Origin: Panax quinquefolius
Lineage: Eukaryota; Streptophyta; Magnoliopsida; Apiales; Araliaceae
Length of the DNA stretch: 64,000 nt
Reading direction: 5' to 3'
Assembly (NCBI GenBank): GCA_020205615.1
Contig: CM035162.1
Span: forward strand, 41,530,464 to 41,594,463
Positions 35,160 to 47,047 of this stretch are shown here, in pieces; position 1 is the first letter of the stretch; each line of letters begins with the position of its first letter. A model generated the notes under the pieces. The model ran no database searches. It was not told the DNA's origin and worked only from the letters and a program-made list of their open reading frames with translations. The position numbers and the translations under genes are program-made.

Positions 35160-36620
35160 AAAGTGACTTTGGGAGGTGGGGGATTGATGTTGGTCACGGG
35201 GGGGATAAAAATCAAGTGGTGTATATATAATATTGATATATATAAATTGAAAGCATGTGTTTATATATATTTTTTATTTTTTATTTTTTGTTTTGTTTTT
35301 ATTGGATGGTTGATTGAAAATTTGCATCCGTGATTCTCAAAGTTTTCATCTGTGAGTTGCGCATCTATTGCATCCGTGATTTTTCCTTGCACAGTAACTT
35401 TCTATTCTCCTATAAATAGGATGCTTAGTTAGAATTGAAAATCACACCAGAAATTCAGAGAATTCTCTTCTATAATCTTGAGCGTATTTCTTTAGAGTTT
35501 TAAGAAGCTTTAAGCGTAGTGCAAGTTTTCTTCAAGAATATCCTCGCCTACCAAATTGGAATACTCTTCTTTTACGGTAGAAGGGTATTATTTCTTTCTT
35601 ATTCATGAAGAGAACTTACATTATTCCATTCTTTATTATTATTCGTTGGAATAACCTGTATCTGTGAGGACTACCTTATACTTGGTGAAGTTCTTCTATT
35701 ATTCAATTCTTTATCATTCTGTTGGAACATCTTGTCTGTGCGTTACGCATGACCTGGTTCCGTTATTTATTATTCTGTTGGAACATCATGTCTGTGTGTT
35801 TACGCATGACCTGGTTCCATTGTTTATTATTCTGTTGGAATATCATGTCTGTGCGTTTACGCATGACCTGGTTCCGTTATTTATTATTCTGTTGGAATAA
35901 CACATGCATGCGGATCTCATCGAATGCACGGTGATTTATTTTGTTATTCCATTCTTTATTATACTCAATTGGTTAAAGTTTTGACTTCTATACTCCATGA
36001 AATTAGTGGAATATCCTTGATATTTGCGCTTCATCCAGTATCTTTTCATGAAAATATTCTTCTGAGCATTCTTGAGTTTTACTCTACAAAGAAGTATCAT
36101 GTTGACAATTTGGACGTTATTAGTTCCTTGATAAATTAATTCTTGAACTTGTTTTATTGAATTCTTATATCATTGTCATCATCCTCATGTTTATATTCTG
36201 TTGAAAGTCATCTGTGGCCTGTAGTGCATGGACTTGGTATGATTATGACCAGGGATAAATCGGTATAATCATGACCGTAATGTTACAAATGATGTGATAA
36301 AAGTCCTCATTGGCCCGTAGTGCATTGATAGACAGTTGTTGACATGATCATGACCATTGAAAAATACACGAATATCCTTGGCTCGTAGTGCATGGATAAT
36401 TGTGGTTGTGATACTAATAAATATCATTGCCGTAGTGCAGGGATGATGTGGATTATTTATTAAGCTGAGTCTCAGCGATAAAAGTGATGAAAAACCTTTT
36501 AAATCATAGAAGATAGTAGATTTTATTCTCTACTTGACTCTTCTAATGGATTGCTTGTTCCGCTGCAGTTAAACTTGATGTTTGTTATATTTTATCAGTT
36601 TAACACTGTTGAAGACTAAT

Positions 36621-38472
36621 ATGCACACAAGCCAATCATGTTTGTTGATAAAGCATATACTTTGTAACAATCTTATTCATTTATTAACAAAAAGTATTAA
36701 TTTATTAAAGGCTTTTAATTATCTACATGACACTGTTTTATAACATGTGATAAACTCATAGTTTTAAGCAATGCTTTTAGAATAATGATGATGATCATTC
36801 TAATGAGATCTAAATTCTTAGAAAGCTTAAAACTAAAATAGTTCCCAATTGTTGGATTACTAAATTGGGGATTAGTGAATCCGGATAGATTGGTACATAC
36901 GTTGCTTGCTCATTGGATGAGGATGATTGATCTCATGATCATTTGTGTGGAGACACTAAAGCAAGTATGTAGGTGCTTATTAGAGAATAAGTTCACTGAA
37001 CGTGGCTCGCTAAGGAATACCTAATGGAGTTTTACTTGCCTATCAATAGAAATTCCTATAGTGATAGTAGTACAAGTGATCCTTGGACTTGAGATCATCA
37101 TAGTATCTTGTGTCTGATGAGTTATACTTTGACTTATTCCTTAAGACCCTTAGGGTATATCAAAGGGTATGCTTGGGTATAATAAGTTGTACATGGAGAT
37201 AATGTATGATCAATAAATAATCTACCACTTCTAGTAAAAGAAGAGAAATGTCATATGTGAAATTCGATAAATGACAACCTAGTAGTCATCGTTAGCGAGA
37301 ATGAAATTAGAAAGGAGTTTCTAATTTGTATTATTTGGAGTTGTTCATTTAAGAGTCGAAATGCATATAATTAAATAAAATAAGACTTAATAAAGAATTC
37401 CATGTCTTATATTTAATTGGGACATTGTATGGTGGAAGGATTGAATTGTACGGTAACTATTTACTCAAAGGTTCTTTTATGATTAATGTTGAAATCTATA
37501 TTATCCGGAAAGTCGTTGATCATTAGGGGAGGCTTATCCCAATTGTAGAATAAATATTATTTATTTAAATAAATTAATAGTTTAATTTATTTATTTAAAT
37601 AAGATTAGAATTGTTCTAATTGATTTATTCACAATAGGTTTAATATGGAGAACCTAAAGGGTCACACCATAAAAGGAAGAATAATTATTTAAGAAGTTAA
37701 TGGCATAATCGTAATAATAAGTTAAGTATATTTAATTTAATCTATGGTGATAGAATAAATTAAATAGTTTAATATTTATTATTTAATATTTTGGAAATAT
37801 TAAATATAAATTAATAAAGCGATCTTATTATTATTATTACTATTATTATTATTTAATTCTAAAGGAGTTTGGAAATTAATTAATAAATGTACTCTCATTT
37901 ATTCCTAATAAGATTAGGAGGTTAAATTAATTAAAAGAGTTTAATTAATTATCCCTAATAAGATTAGAGAGCTTAATTAATTAAAAAAATTTAATTAATT
38001 AAATAATATCCTATTTTCTAATTAGATTAGAAAGGTTAACTGATATCTTTATAAGAGGAGTCTTATATCAGATATCAATATACGTAATTCCAACAGTTGG
38101 GAGAGTACGCTCTTTTTCTATGAGAGATAGAAAAACTAGGGTTTAGCCAATCACCCATCTTCTTGTATCTTTCTTCTTCCTTGGTGGATCACCTCTAGAT
38201 GTCAAACACTTGGGTGGCTAACATTGATCAAAGGAAGGAACCAAACCCGGTGGGTTCATGTTGAACGCGAAAAGGATTTGAGGTGAACTTGTACCTAAGG
38301 AAGCTCGAATCTTCAAGGGTATGATTCTTATTCTTTATCTTTTCGTTTAATTAATAATTGTGCATAAAAGATGATCCAGGTATATGATTTGTAAAATTTT
38401 AAACTCTGATTTTTACACGTTTTCGCTTATTTGTGCAATTTGATTGCGTTCATGAATATTACAAACCTAATA
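36621..38472 (+). repeat. 5' LTR of copia element (first bases missing)
   Basis: It enters at ATGCACACAAGCCAATCATG. The 3' LTR has TGAAAGTAGT before this, so about 9-12 bp are missing or replaced by gypsy LTR sequence. It ends ACAAACCTAATA before the PBS. It contains AATTAATTAAA-rich repeats with AATAAGATTAGG units (37855-38040). Confidence 0.88.
37855..38040. repeat. TTAATTAATTAAA / CTAATAAGATTAG repeats in copia LTR
   Basis: Three units of about 55 bp combine CTAATAAGATTAG with TTAATTAATTAA palindromes. The equivalent in the 3' LTR is at 45180-45370. Confidence 0.75.
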
Positions 38473-38473
38473 G

Positions 38474-38486
38474 TGGTATCAGAGCC
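38474..38486 (+). promoter_or_regulatory. primer binding site of copia element
   Basis: TGGTATCAGAGCC is an exact match to the common plant PBS for initiator tRNA-Met. It starts two bases after the LTR. Confidence 0.92.
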
Positions 38487-38819
38487 AAACCTTTATGTAA
38501 ATTATTAATTATTTTAATTTGATATGTATATTGATATGTGTTTAGAACAATTTAATTGGACATAATTTTGTTGTATAAAATTTATTTAAAAAATAAAATA
38601 AAAAATCACGAAATCTGATCTGTGTTTTTGAAAGCATTGATTTCGTTTTTCAAAAAGGGACCATGATATTCTTCTGGAGTCACGTGAATCACTTTAATGG
38701 TTTTAGTGATTACTTATTTTATATATATATATATAATAATGAAATTCGCTTCCTTTACTTTGGTTATATATAAGTTTCCCTAAAAGTCACGGTTATATTA
38801 TATATATATATATATATAT

Positions 38820-38976
38820 GGGTCTCCATCCACAGCAACCGGTTGTTGGGGAGAAACCCATTTTTGCCATAGCCACAAGCTCTCTAAACATTATAAAAAA
38901 AAATGTCCAAGTAGGTAGAGCTTGTGGCGGTACCAAATGGTTTGGTCCCCAACAATAGGATTCTTTGTGGATGGAG

Positions 38977-38980
<4 letters not shown>
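38820..38980. mobile_element. 161-bp foldback MITE in AT repeat
   Basis: The termini GGGTCTCCATCCACA and TGTGGATGGAGACCC are perfect 15-bp inverted repeats. Beyond them the two halves stay complementary with mismatches (GTTGTTGGGGA...GCCACAAGCTCT against its partner), so almost the whole element folds back. It is flanked by (TA)n runs on both sides, as expected for a TA-targeting Stowaway/mariner type. The long AT run at 38981-39030 follows directly. Confidence 0.82.
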
Positions 38981-39033
<53 letters not shown>

Positions 39034-39068
39034 CTTATTCAGAGATTCATGATTCTTAATCAATCGGT

Positions 39069-39102
<34 letters not shown>
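38981..39102. repeat. (AT)n microsatellites
   Basis: AT runs at about 38981-39030 and 39072-39102, with a shorter one before the MITE at about 38797-38819. Confidence 0.9.
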
Positions 39103-39104
<2 letters not shown>

Positions 39105-39224
39105 CTTAATTATTTTAATCTTAAAATAAAAAGTTTATTTTAATTTTAAAATTAGATTTCATGCTAACTAATTAGGGTTGGAATTAGATTCCATGATAAC
39201 TAATTGGAGTTGAAATTGGATTCC

Positions 39225-39605
39225 ATGTTTCTTTAAATAAAGGAGTTTATTTAGATATTAAGTAAGATTTCATATTATTCAAAATAAAAGAGTTTATTTG
39301 TGAATAAGAAAGAGAATCCGTATTTCCTTAAATAAAGGAGTTTATTTAGATATGAAATAAGATTTCATATTATTCAAAATAAAGGAGTTTATTTGTGAAT
39401 AGGAAAAAGAATCGGTGTTTCCTTTAATAAAGGATTTTTTTACTTAGAATTGGATTCCATAATTAATCAAAATAAAGGAGTTTATTTTGATTAAAATAAA
39501 ATAGTTTATTTTATTCAAAATTGGATAAATTAAAATAAAAGAGGTTTATTTTTATCTAAATTTGGATTAAAATAAAGGAGTTTATTTTGATTCAAAATTA
39601 GATTT
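39225..39605. repeat. AAATAAAGGAGTTTATTT repeats in copia leader
   Basis: Two units of about 108 bp (39225-39430) carry AAATAAAGGAGTTTATTT, a short inverted repeat AAATAAA/TTTATTT, followed by more single copies to about 39600. I see no coding capacity. Confidence 0.8.
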
Positions 39606-40860
39606 TATACTAACTAAATTTGCCCATTAAATGATATCAATATATATATTGAATGTTTATTATTCATGAGATGGATGTTATTTATTGATGCATATGGTGA
39701 TGTGTATGATAATAAATGGGATTGATTATGGACTATTGATTAAATGTGATTGGATTTTATTTTAGTTGGATGCATGAATGTATGGGTTTTATTAAATGGG
39801 GTTCTGCGTACTCGCCTTCTCTAATTTTTCTTAATGAAAATTCTATCTCCTCCTATGTACTTCTCCTTAATCACGATCAAGGTTTCTATTTATTTTAAAT
39901 AGTTTTGTAATAGAAATAGTTATAATTAATTTTGAAGAATTGGAGATCAAGGAACAAGGAGCGCGTGAAGACCCGTTTGTAATGGAGCCCAGGTTTAAAT
40001 GTAATAGTTATGTTTAAATATTAATTCTTGCACCCCTAGGGTTTGACCTTTTGGTTCACTTGGTGCCTCTAGTGAACCAAATTAGAATAAAAGTCCATAA
40101 TCAATCCGAGTAGAATATAGTATTCTATATGTGCATGCTTATACTATATATATTATATATTATGCAAATATGATTCGCATGTTCATTAATATGACGCGTG
40201 TTTTATATATATGTGTGCATGCGCGCTAAACAAGATGAGACAAATTAATAACAAAACCCCTCAAAAAAAAATTTATATTAAGTCCTAAGCGTTCAAAGAT
40301 ATTTGGAATATCGAACGTCACCTTCTAGCATGATAAAAATTAATAGAGTATTAAATATTTAATATGAGTTGTGTCACCACAAGGCAAGTATTAAGTATTT
40401 AAGATGTTAATTTATCACATTTGATGCTTATAAAGAAAATTGAACAATATTATTTTGTTGTGTCACCACAAGGACAATATTTTTCTTTTTTGAATATATG
40501 GAGTGCTAGGTTGGACTTGGATAATTTTGATTCGGATGTGCCACCACTTGATCAAAATAATCTAAGAGGCTAAATAGAAGGAGTTGCATAGTTGATATAA
40601 TTGACAAGAGTTGTCTGCCTATTTATTTATATATAGTTTGTTGCGTCACCACAAGGCTATATACATTTGAAATGAAATCCTTATTCTCACTAGCAAATCT
40701 TTAATTAGATTTTGCCGAACTATATAAGTGAGGGTAATATAGGTTGATGAAAATAGTGGGAGATACCAATTTAAAATAAGACCTAATTTATTTTGGTAAT
40801 TGATAAAAGAATGTATGTTAAAATGTTGTTAATTAAAAATTCATTTACAGAATTTTACAA
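39606..40860. repeat. copia 5' leader with CACCACAAGG motifs
   Basis: Non-coding, about 1.2 kb between the AT repeats and gag. TGTCACCAC(AAGG) recurs near 40372, 40461, 40538 and 40643, about 80-105 bp apart. No gene is visible. Confidence 0.6.
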
Positions 40861-41700
40861 TGTCTAAAACTATTATCACTGCGTAGCATATTAGATGCTA
40901 AATTAATCGGACCGAATTAAACGGATTGGTTAAGGAATTTGAGAATAGTTCTCATGGCTAAAAAGTTATCTTATGTCCTTAATATGCCTATCCCTGCAAT
41001 GGTTGCAGACAATGCCTCCGAGGAATAGATTGCTATTTTAGAAAGTGGCAAGATGATGCACATTTGGCTCAATGCATCATGCTCGCATCCATGAGTAATG
41101 AGCTTCAGCGTCAGCACGAAACTATGGATGCTCCTACTATATTCCTTCACATCAAGTAGTTGATGGTGAGGAAAGTAGGACTGATAGATATCAGATATCT
41201 AAGGAGCTCTTCCGATTTAGAATGACCGATGACACTACAGTACAGATAAAAATCCTTAACATTATCAATTTGATTGATCAATTAGGACAACTGGTTTTGT
41301 CATGGATGGAGAGTTGAGCCAAGATTTGATCTTGCACTCACTCCCAGACTTCTTTCACAATTGTTGTGAATTTTTCATATGAACAAGCTAGATATCAGTG
41401 TCGCTGATTTGCTTAATATGTTGAAAAATGTTGAGAGTCACTTTCCAATTAAGAAAGACCATGTCTTACTGGTAGGGGCCAAAGGATCTTCTGAAAAGAA
41501 GAACGATTCAAGGAAGGTAAATAAAAAGGCAAAAATAAAGGATAATAAGAACAAAACTGATACGGATAACAAAGGAGTTTACTTCCACTACAATAAGCCT
41601 GTACACTGGAAAAGAAATTACGAGAAGTATCTTGTAGAGGCTAACCAGATGAAGCTTAGTGAAGCTTCGATTACAAATATAGTTTTTGTTCATGATTGAA
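40861..41700 (+). pseudogene. copia gag remnant
   Basis: The reading starts MSKTIIT and passes several stops and frame changes. Recognisable parts are the capsid-type words around 41040-41300 and the open frame 41379-41699 (106 codons) with MNKLDISVADLLNMLKNVESHFP. The knuckle region near 41576 reads YFHYNKPVHWKRNY, in which all three Cys of the CX2CX4HX4C pattern are Tyr. Gag would package the RNA; this copy cannot bind zinc there. Confidence 0.8.
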
Positions 41701-42239
41701 ATAAATTTTTCTTTAAGTCAAGGTTCTACTTGGCTATTGGATACCGACTTTGGTTATCATAAATTTAGATTTATGAAGGGACCATGTAGAAGTAGAAAGC
41801 TAAACAAAGATAAGAAATCCTATGTGTGGGAAATGAAGCAAAGGTTGCCACATTAGCCATAGAAACTTAAAGTTTAGCATTGCCTACGGGCAAAACTAAT
41901 TAAGTCAATAAGTTGTTATTGTATTCCAGTTCTTGTTAGAAACATTATTTCCATTTTATTGTTGGACAATGGAATCGTTGGTATTATATTTAAGAATAAT
42001 TGTTGTTCTATTTATAATAATAATAATGTTTAGAACTGAAATATTACTTAATGGATTTTGTATACTTGACTTACGTGAAAAATAATTTTGCAAATTGAAT
42101 AAACTAGTATAAGAAAAGGAGATGATTATTCAAAAAGTTGGATGTGTGTATTTGCTGAAATACAAGTGTGAATTATTTGAAAGTTTCAAAGAATTCTAAA
42201 GTGAAACAAATTGGCAAAGTATTAAGATTCTTTGATTAG

Positions 42240-42930
42240 ATTAAGGAATAAATACTTGTATAATAAGTTTCTAGATAATCTCAAATGGTTTTCTCATAAT
42301 GGACGCTTCTTGATACGCAATAATTGATTGGTGTATCTGAAAGGAAAAATCGTACCTTATCGGATATGGTACGGTCCAAAATGATTTTACCGACATTCCA
42401 GTATCCTTCTGGGATAATGCCCTAGAAATGGCTGCATATCTCTTGAAAAGGTAACCTCAAAATCCAAATTTCAAGACTCCATAAAAGTTATGGATAGGAG
42501 GATTCCTAATCTTAAGTATGTTAAGATAAAGGGTTGTCCAACTTATGTGAAAAGGTTTCAAAGGATAAGCTTGGGAAAAAATTTGACAAGTACAGATTTG
42601 GTGGGACATCCTAAAGTAAGTTTAGGGTATATGTTTTATAATCCTACTTAGCAAAAGGTGTTTGTTGCGAAATACGCTACCTTCTAAGATAAAAGTGTTT
42701 ATCATTGAAGGGGCTAGTGGGAGGATAATAGAATCTTGAAGAGTTCAAGAACCACAAAACACTATAAGTCAAATAAGAGGAACCTGTAGATAGACCTACT
42801 GTACCACAATCGAATCGTAAATCTGGAATAATACCGAAGATACCTGGGAGGTATGGATTCATCATTGATGATGATGATGAGGTACACATCATAGAAGATG
42901 ATGATCCAGTTACATATGATGAGGTAAGAG
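42240..42930 (+). pseudogene. copia integrase C-terminal remnant
   Basis: Broken reading across frames contains words like GVSERKNRTL, MVRSKMI, GYMFYNPT and VFVAKYATF, typical of the copia IN end and the linker before RT. The acidic stretch DDDEVHIIEDDDPVTYDE near 42865-42925 belongs to this linker. The IN catalytic core is not found. Confidence 0.7.
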
Positions 42931-43195
42931 TTGTAGACACTCTGAGAATTGGATTGAAACAAGCTTCTCAAATAATGGAACATTCGTTTTGATGAGACAA
43001 TCAAAAGAGTTTGATTTTATCAAAAATAAGAATGAACCTAGTGTGTACAAAAGGGTCAGCGGGAGCGTCGTGACATTTCTAGTATTATATGTTGATATAC
43101 TACGAATAAGGAATGACATACCAATGCTACAATCAGTAAAGATAAAGTTGTCTAAATATTCCTCCATGAATGATTTGGGGAGAGTATCTTAATTG
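42931..43195 (+). pseudogene. copia reverse transcriptase remnant
   Basis: It starts at LRIGLKQASQ and continues as SVYKRVSGSVVTFLVLYVDILRIRNDI. The catalytic YVDD has become YVDI. About 500 bp of the usual RT N-terminal half is missing between TYDE (about 42922) and GLKQAS (about 42952). Confidence 0.8.
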
Positions 43196-43379
43196 GGGAT
43201 AAAATCTATATAGATAGATTTAAGAGGATGCTCGACTTAACCCAAGCAATGTATATTCATTTGATGCTAAAATCGTTTAGCATGGCAAACTCCAAGAGAT
43301 GTCTCATGTTGATGAGCCATGGAGTGTATCTCTCTTAATAGTCCTCATAGACTCCTAAAAGAGAGATCACATGAGTAAC

Positions 43380-43935
43380 TATCATGTATACAATAAAATA
43401 TACGAGACCTGATGTTGATCGGTCATATTCTGGAGAAGATCACTGTAAGACAGTGAAAAACATCTTAAAGTACTTAACTGACACTAAGGATGTGATTAAA
43501 ATTTATGGTGGATCTAAATTAAAACTAGAGGGCTTAACAGACTCGAGTTTTTTCAGACAGACCAAGACGACAGAAAATCCACTTTTAAGGTAAAGTGTTA
43601 CCTTGAACGGTGGTGCAGTGAAATTGGAAAGGTTTCAAATAGCAAAGAGTTGCTGGTTTAGGACAAAGTATATAGCTATAAATGAAGCTGCAAGTTGATT
43701 GTTTGGATAAAAAGTTCATTACAGAACTAGGAATAGTTCCTAAGTCTCATCTTAGATCTAAACATGTGTTGTGGCACTTTCATTTGATTATAAGAATCAT
43801 TGAAAAATGGGAAATCACTATAAAGATAATGGACTCTCAAGAACAACATTACATATCCATTTACTGAAGCTTATCCAACAGCAGGATAATCGTCACTTAG
43901 AGAAGAAAGGTATGAGATACCATGAAGATTGGCTT
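43380..43935 (+). pseudogene. copia RNase H remnant
   Basis: Words such as TRPDVDRSYSGEDHCKTVKNIL, IYGGSKLKLEGLTDSSF, LNGGAVKLE, KFITELGIVP and GMRYHEDWL appear in changing frames. They match the end of copia pol, which stops before the PPT. Confidence 0.78.
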
Positions 43936-43940
43936 TAGTG

Positions 43941-43952
43941 CAAGTGGGAGAT
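43941..43952 (+). promoter_or_regulatory. polypurine tract of copia element
   Basis: CAAGTGGGAGAT directly precedes the 3' LTR start TGAAAGTAG, a common form of the plant copia PPT. Confidence 0.88.
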
Positions 43953-45795
43953 TGAAAGTAGTATGCACACAAGCCAATCATGTTTGATGATAAAGCATAT
44001 ACTTTGTAACAATCTTATTAATTTATTAAAGGCTTTTAATTATCTACATGATGCTGTTTTATAATATGTGATAAACCCATAGTTTTAAGCAATGCTTTTA
44101 GAATAATGATGATGATCATTCTAATGAGATCTAAATTCTTAGAAGGCTTAAAACTAAAATAGTTCCCAATTGTTGGATTAATAAATTGGGGATTACTGAA
44201 TCCGCAATAGATTGGTACATACGTTGCTTGCTCATTGGATGAGGATGATTGATCTCATGATCATTTGTGTGGAGACACTAAAGCAAGTATGTAGGTGCTT
44301 ATTAGAGAATAAGTTCACTGAATGTGGCTCGCTATGGAATACCTAATGGAGTTTTACTTGCCTATCAATAGAAATTCCTGTAGTGATAGTAGTACAAGTG
44401 ATCCTTGGAATTTAGATCATCATAGTATCTTGTGTATGATGAGTTATACTTTGACTTATTCCTTAAGACCCTTAGGGTATATCAAAGGGTATGCTTGGGT
44501 ATAATAAGTTGTACATGGAGATAATGTATGATCAATAAATAATCTACCACTTCTAGTAAAAGAAGAGAAATATCCTATGTGATTCGATAAATGACAACCT
44601 AGTAGTCATTGGCCAAGGCAGAATGAAATTAGAAAGGAGTTTCTAATTTGTATTATTTGGAGTTGTGCATTTAAGAGTCGAAATACATATAATTAAATAA
44701 AATAAGACTTGACAGTAATTACATGTCTTATATTTAATTGGGACATTGTATGGTGGAAGGATTAAATTGTACGGTAACTATTTACTCAAAGGTTTTTTTA
44801 TGATTAATGTTGAAATCTATATTATCTAGAAAGTCGTTGATCGCTAGGGAGGCTTAAACCTATTGTAGAATAAATATTATTTATTTAAATAAATTAATAA
44901 TTTAATTTATTTATTTAAATAAGATTAGAATTGTTTTAATTGATTTATTCACAACCTAGGTTTAATATGGAGAACCTAAAGGGTCACACCATAAAAGGAA
45001 GAATAATTATTTAAGAAGTTAATTGCATAATCGTAATAATAAGTTAAGTATATTTAATTTAATCTATGGTGATAGAATAAATTAAATAGCTTAATATTTA
45101 TTATTTAATATTTTGGAAATATTAAATATAAATTAATAAGAGCGATCTTATTATTATTATTACTATTATTATTATTTAATTCTAAAGGAGTTTGGGAATT
45201 AATTAATAAATATACTCTCATTTATTCCTAATAAGATTAGGAGGTCAAATTAATTAAAAGAGTTTAATTAATTATCCCTAATAAGATTAGGGAGCTTAAT
45301 TAATTAAAGAAATTTAATTAATTAAATAATATCATATTTTCTAATTAGATTAGAAGGGTTAACTGATATCTTTATAAGAGGAGTCTTATATCAGATATCA
45401 ATATACGTAATTCCAACAGTTGGGAGAGTACGCTCTTTTTCTATGAGAGATAGAAAAACTAGGGTTTAGCCAACCACCCATCTTCTTGAATCTTTCTTCT
45501 TCCTTGGTGGATCACCTCTAGAGGCCAAACACTTGAGTGGCTAACATTGATCAAAGGAAGGAACCAAACCCGGTGGGTTCATGTTGAACGCGAAAAGGAT
45601 TGGAGGTGAACTTGTACCTGAGGAAGCTCGAATCTTCAAGGGTATGATTCTTATTCTTTATCTTTTCGTTTAATTAATAATTGTACATAAAGGATGATCC
45701 GGGTGTATGGTTTGTAAATTTTTAACCTCTGATTTTTACACGTTTCCGCTTATTTGTGCAATTTGATTGCGTTCATGAATATTACAAACCTAACA
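43953..45795 (+). repeat. 3' LTR of copia element
   Basis: 1843 bp, TGAAAGTAGTATGCAC to ACAAACCTAACA. It shows only scattered differences from the 5' LTR. It is followed by GAGCT and then gypsy LTR sequence. Confidence 0.9.
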
Positions 45796-46106
45796 GAGCT
45801 CACCTTTTCTTTCACTGTTCTCTTCAGAAAATGAGAACGTAGGCGGGACTAGTCGGGGAACGGAGTGACTGTCCAAATGATAGCATTAGTAGTCCTCACT
45901 ATTCTGTTAAATAGTGTGACAATAAATGTAATGAGGACTCCATTGAGTGTGGATATTGTCTAGATGACAATATTTTTATTAAAACTCTTAGATTATGTTT
46001 TATCGTATTTTACACGACTGTTGTATAATTAAGTTGTATTTGAATTTTGTACCATGTATTTGGCGACTCAAGATGGGTGATGTATACCTATTTTGGGGGC
46101 GTCACA
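45796..46106 (+). repeat. gypsy LTR 3'-end fragment
   Basis: The last ~310 bp of a plus-strand LTR, from GAGCTCACC to GGGGGCGTCACA. Its bases resemble solo LTR E (TTTTACACGAC, TAATTAAGTTGTATTTG) more than the C-type LTR on the other side of the copia element. It ends directly against RNase H sequence of copy F. Confidence 0.85.
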
Positions 46107-47047
46107 TACTACCTATATGGGAAGAAAGTGGAGATCTATACAGATCATAAAAGCCTCAAATATTTCTTCACCCAAAAGGAACTCAACATGCCGCAACGAC
46201 GTTGGCTTGAGTTGTTGAAAGATTACAACCATACCATCCAATATCATCCTGGAAAAGCAAACGTGCTAGCTAACGTATTGAGTAAAAGATCATATGTGGG
46301 TACGAGTGCGATATTGTCAACGCAAAGACCCATTTGGTATGACTTGCAAAGGATGGAGATAGAGTTAAAGACTCCAGGGACCCACGTGATGATGTCAAAT
46401 ATATGAGTAGAACCGACTTTAATCGATAAAGTTAAAGTTGCTCAAGCTACGGACCTAGAGCTGATGCGTAAGAAGAAGAAAGTGCAAGAAGGTGCTATTC
46501 CAGAAGCAAGAATTGATGAAGAATGAATACTTCGAGTCAACTCCAGACTTTGTGTTCTTAACGATTCTGACTTTAAGCATAGAATCATGATGGAGGCACA
46601 CAACACACCGTTTGTAATCCATCGTGGGAGTACCAAAATGTATCATGATCTTCGATATATATTTTGGTGGAGAAATATGAAGAGAGAGATCGCGGAGTTT
46701 ATCTCGAGGTTTTTAACTTGTCAACGTGTAAAGGCGGAGCATCAAGTGTCAAAGGGTCTATTACAACCACTTGAGATTCTGAAATGAAAGTGGGAACACA
46801 TTACCATGGATTTCGTTACGGGTCTTCCCAAGGTTTCTCAAGGCATAAATGCGATTTGGGTTATTGTTGATAGATTAACCAAGTCTGCCCATATCTTGCC
46901 TATACAGGAGAATTATTCCCTTGAACGTCTTGCTCGTATGTACGTAAATGAGATTTTGAGATTACATGGCATTCCAGTATCCATAGTTTTGGATCGTGAC
47001 CCAAGATTCACTTCACGATTTTGGGTTAGCTTGCAGAAAGCTATGGG
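46107..47047 (+). pseudogene. Ty3/gypsy pol, copy F: RNase H and integrase, cut by element G
   Basis: It begins at [19 protein letters not shown] and runs through [10 protein letters not shown] (RNase H end), the IN finger (EAHNTPFVIH, then FLTC where other copies have CLTC) and the first two triad positions ([14 protein letters not shown]). Stops include TGA at 46403-46405 (CGA elsewhere), one near 46524 and TGA at 46785-46787 (TGG elsewhere). It ends at LQKAMG, where G entered. The catalytic Glu and chromodomain are missing here. Confidence 0.87.

Larger units (their letters stand above)
18593..36620 (+). mobile_element. Ty3/gypsy chromovirus element C (interrupted, 3' truncated)
   Basis: The order is 5' LTR (18593-21201), PBS, gag, protease, RT and RNase H to 24068, then inserted element D, then RNase H and the start of IN (33981-34742), then a 3' LTR fragment (34743-36620). 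It entered the LTR of copy B; the left flank is TTGTT (18588-18592). The right end is lost in the copia junction at 36620. The IN core, chromodomain, PPT and the first ~0.4 kb of the 3' LTR are deleted. Confidence 0.85.
34743..36620 (+). repeat. truncated 3' LTR, element C type
   Basis: It starts inside the LTR (GCTGCATAGTATC, about 0.4 kb from the true start) and ends at GAAGACTAAT before the copia LTR. It follows the C 5' LTR closely, including the block around GGATCCCCACTTACCC, the AT run and the G-rich stretch after it. TATA box 35411-35418, two-hairpin block 34857-34950, ~58-bp array 35632-35940. Confidence 0.88.
36621..45795 (+). mobile_element. Ty1/copia element, decayed
   Basis: Two LTRs of about 1.85 kb (36621-38472 and 43953-45795), a tRNA-iMet PBS, a copia PPT and gag, IN, RT and RNase H remnants in copia order (IN before RT). 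It sits between two gypsy LTR fragments that differ in type, and I find no target duplication. The coding part has lost large pieces while the LTRs still look alike. Confidence 0.9.

Noticed and set aside
35664..35934. Open frames with repeated hydrophobic units (20135, 20217, 35900, 35934, 27495-28040)
   Set aside because: They are translations of the ~58-bp LTR array. They differ between copies and lie in untranslated LTR sequence.
41508..43167. Minus-strand frames over the copia remnants
   Set aside because: The plus-strand readings match copia gag, IN and RT; the minus frames are shadows.
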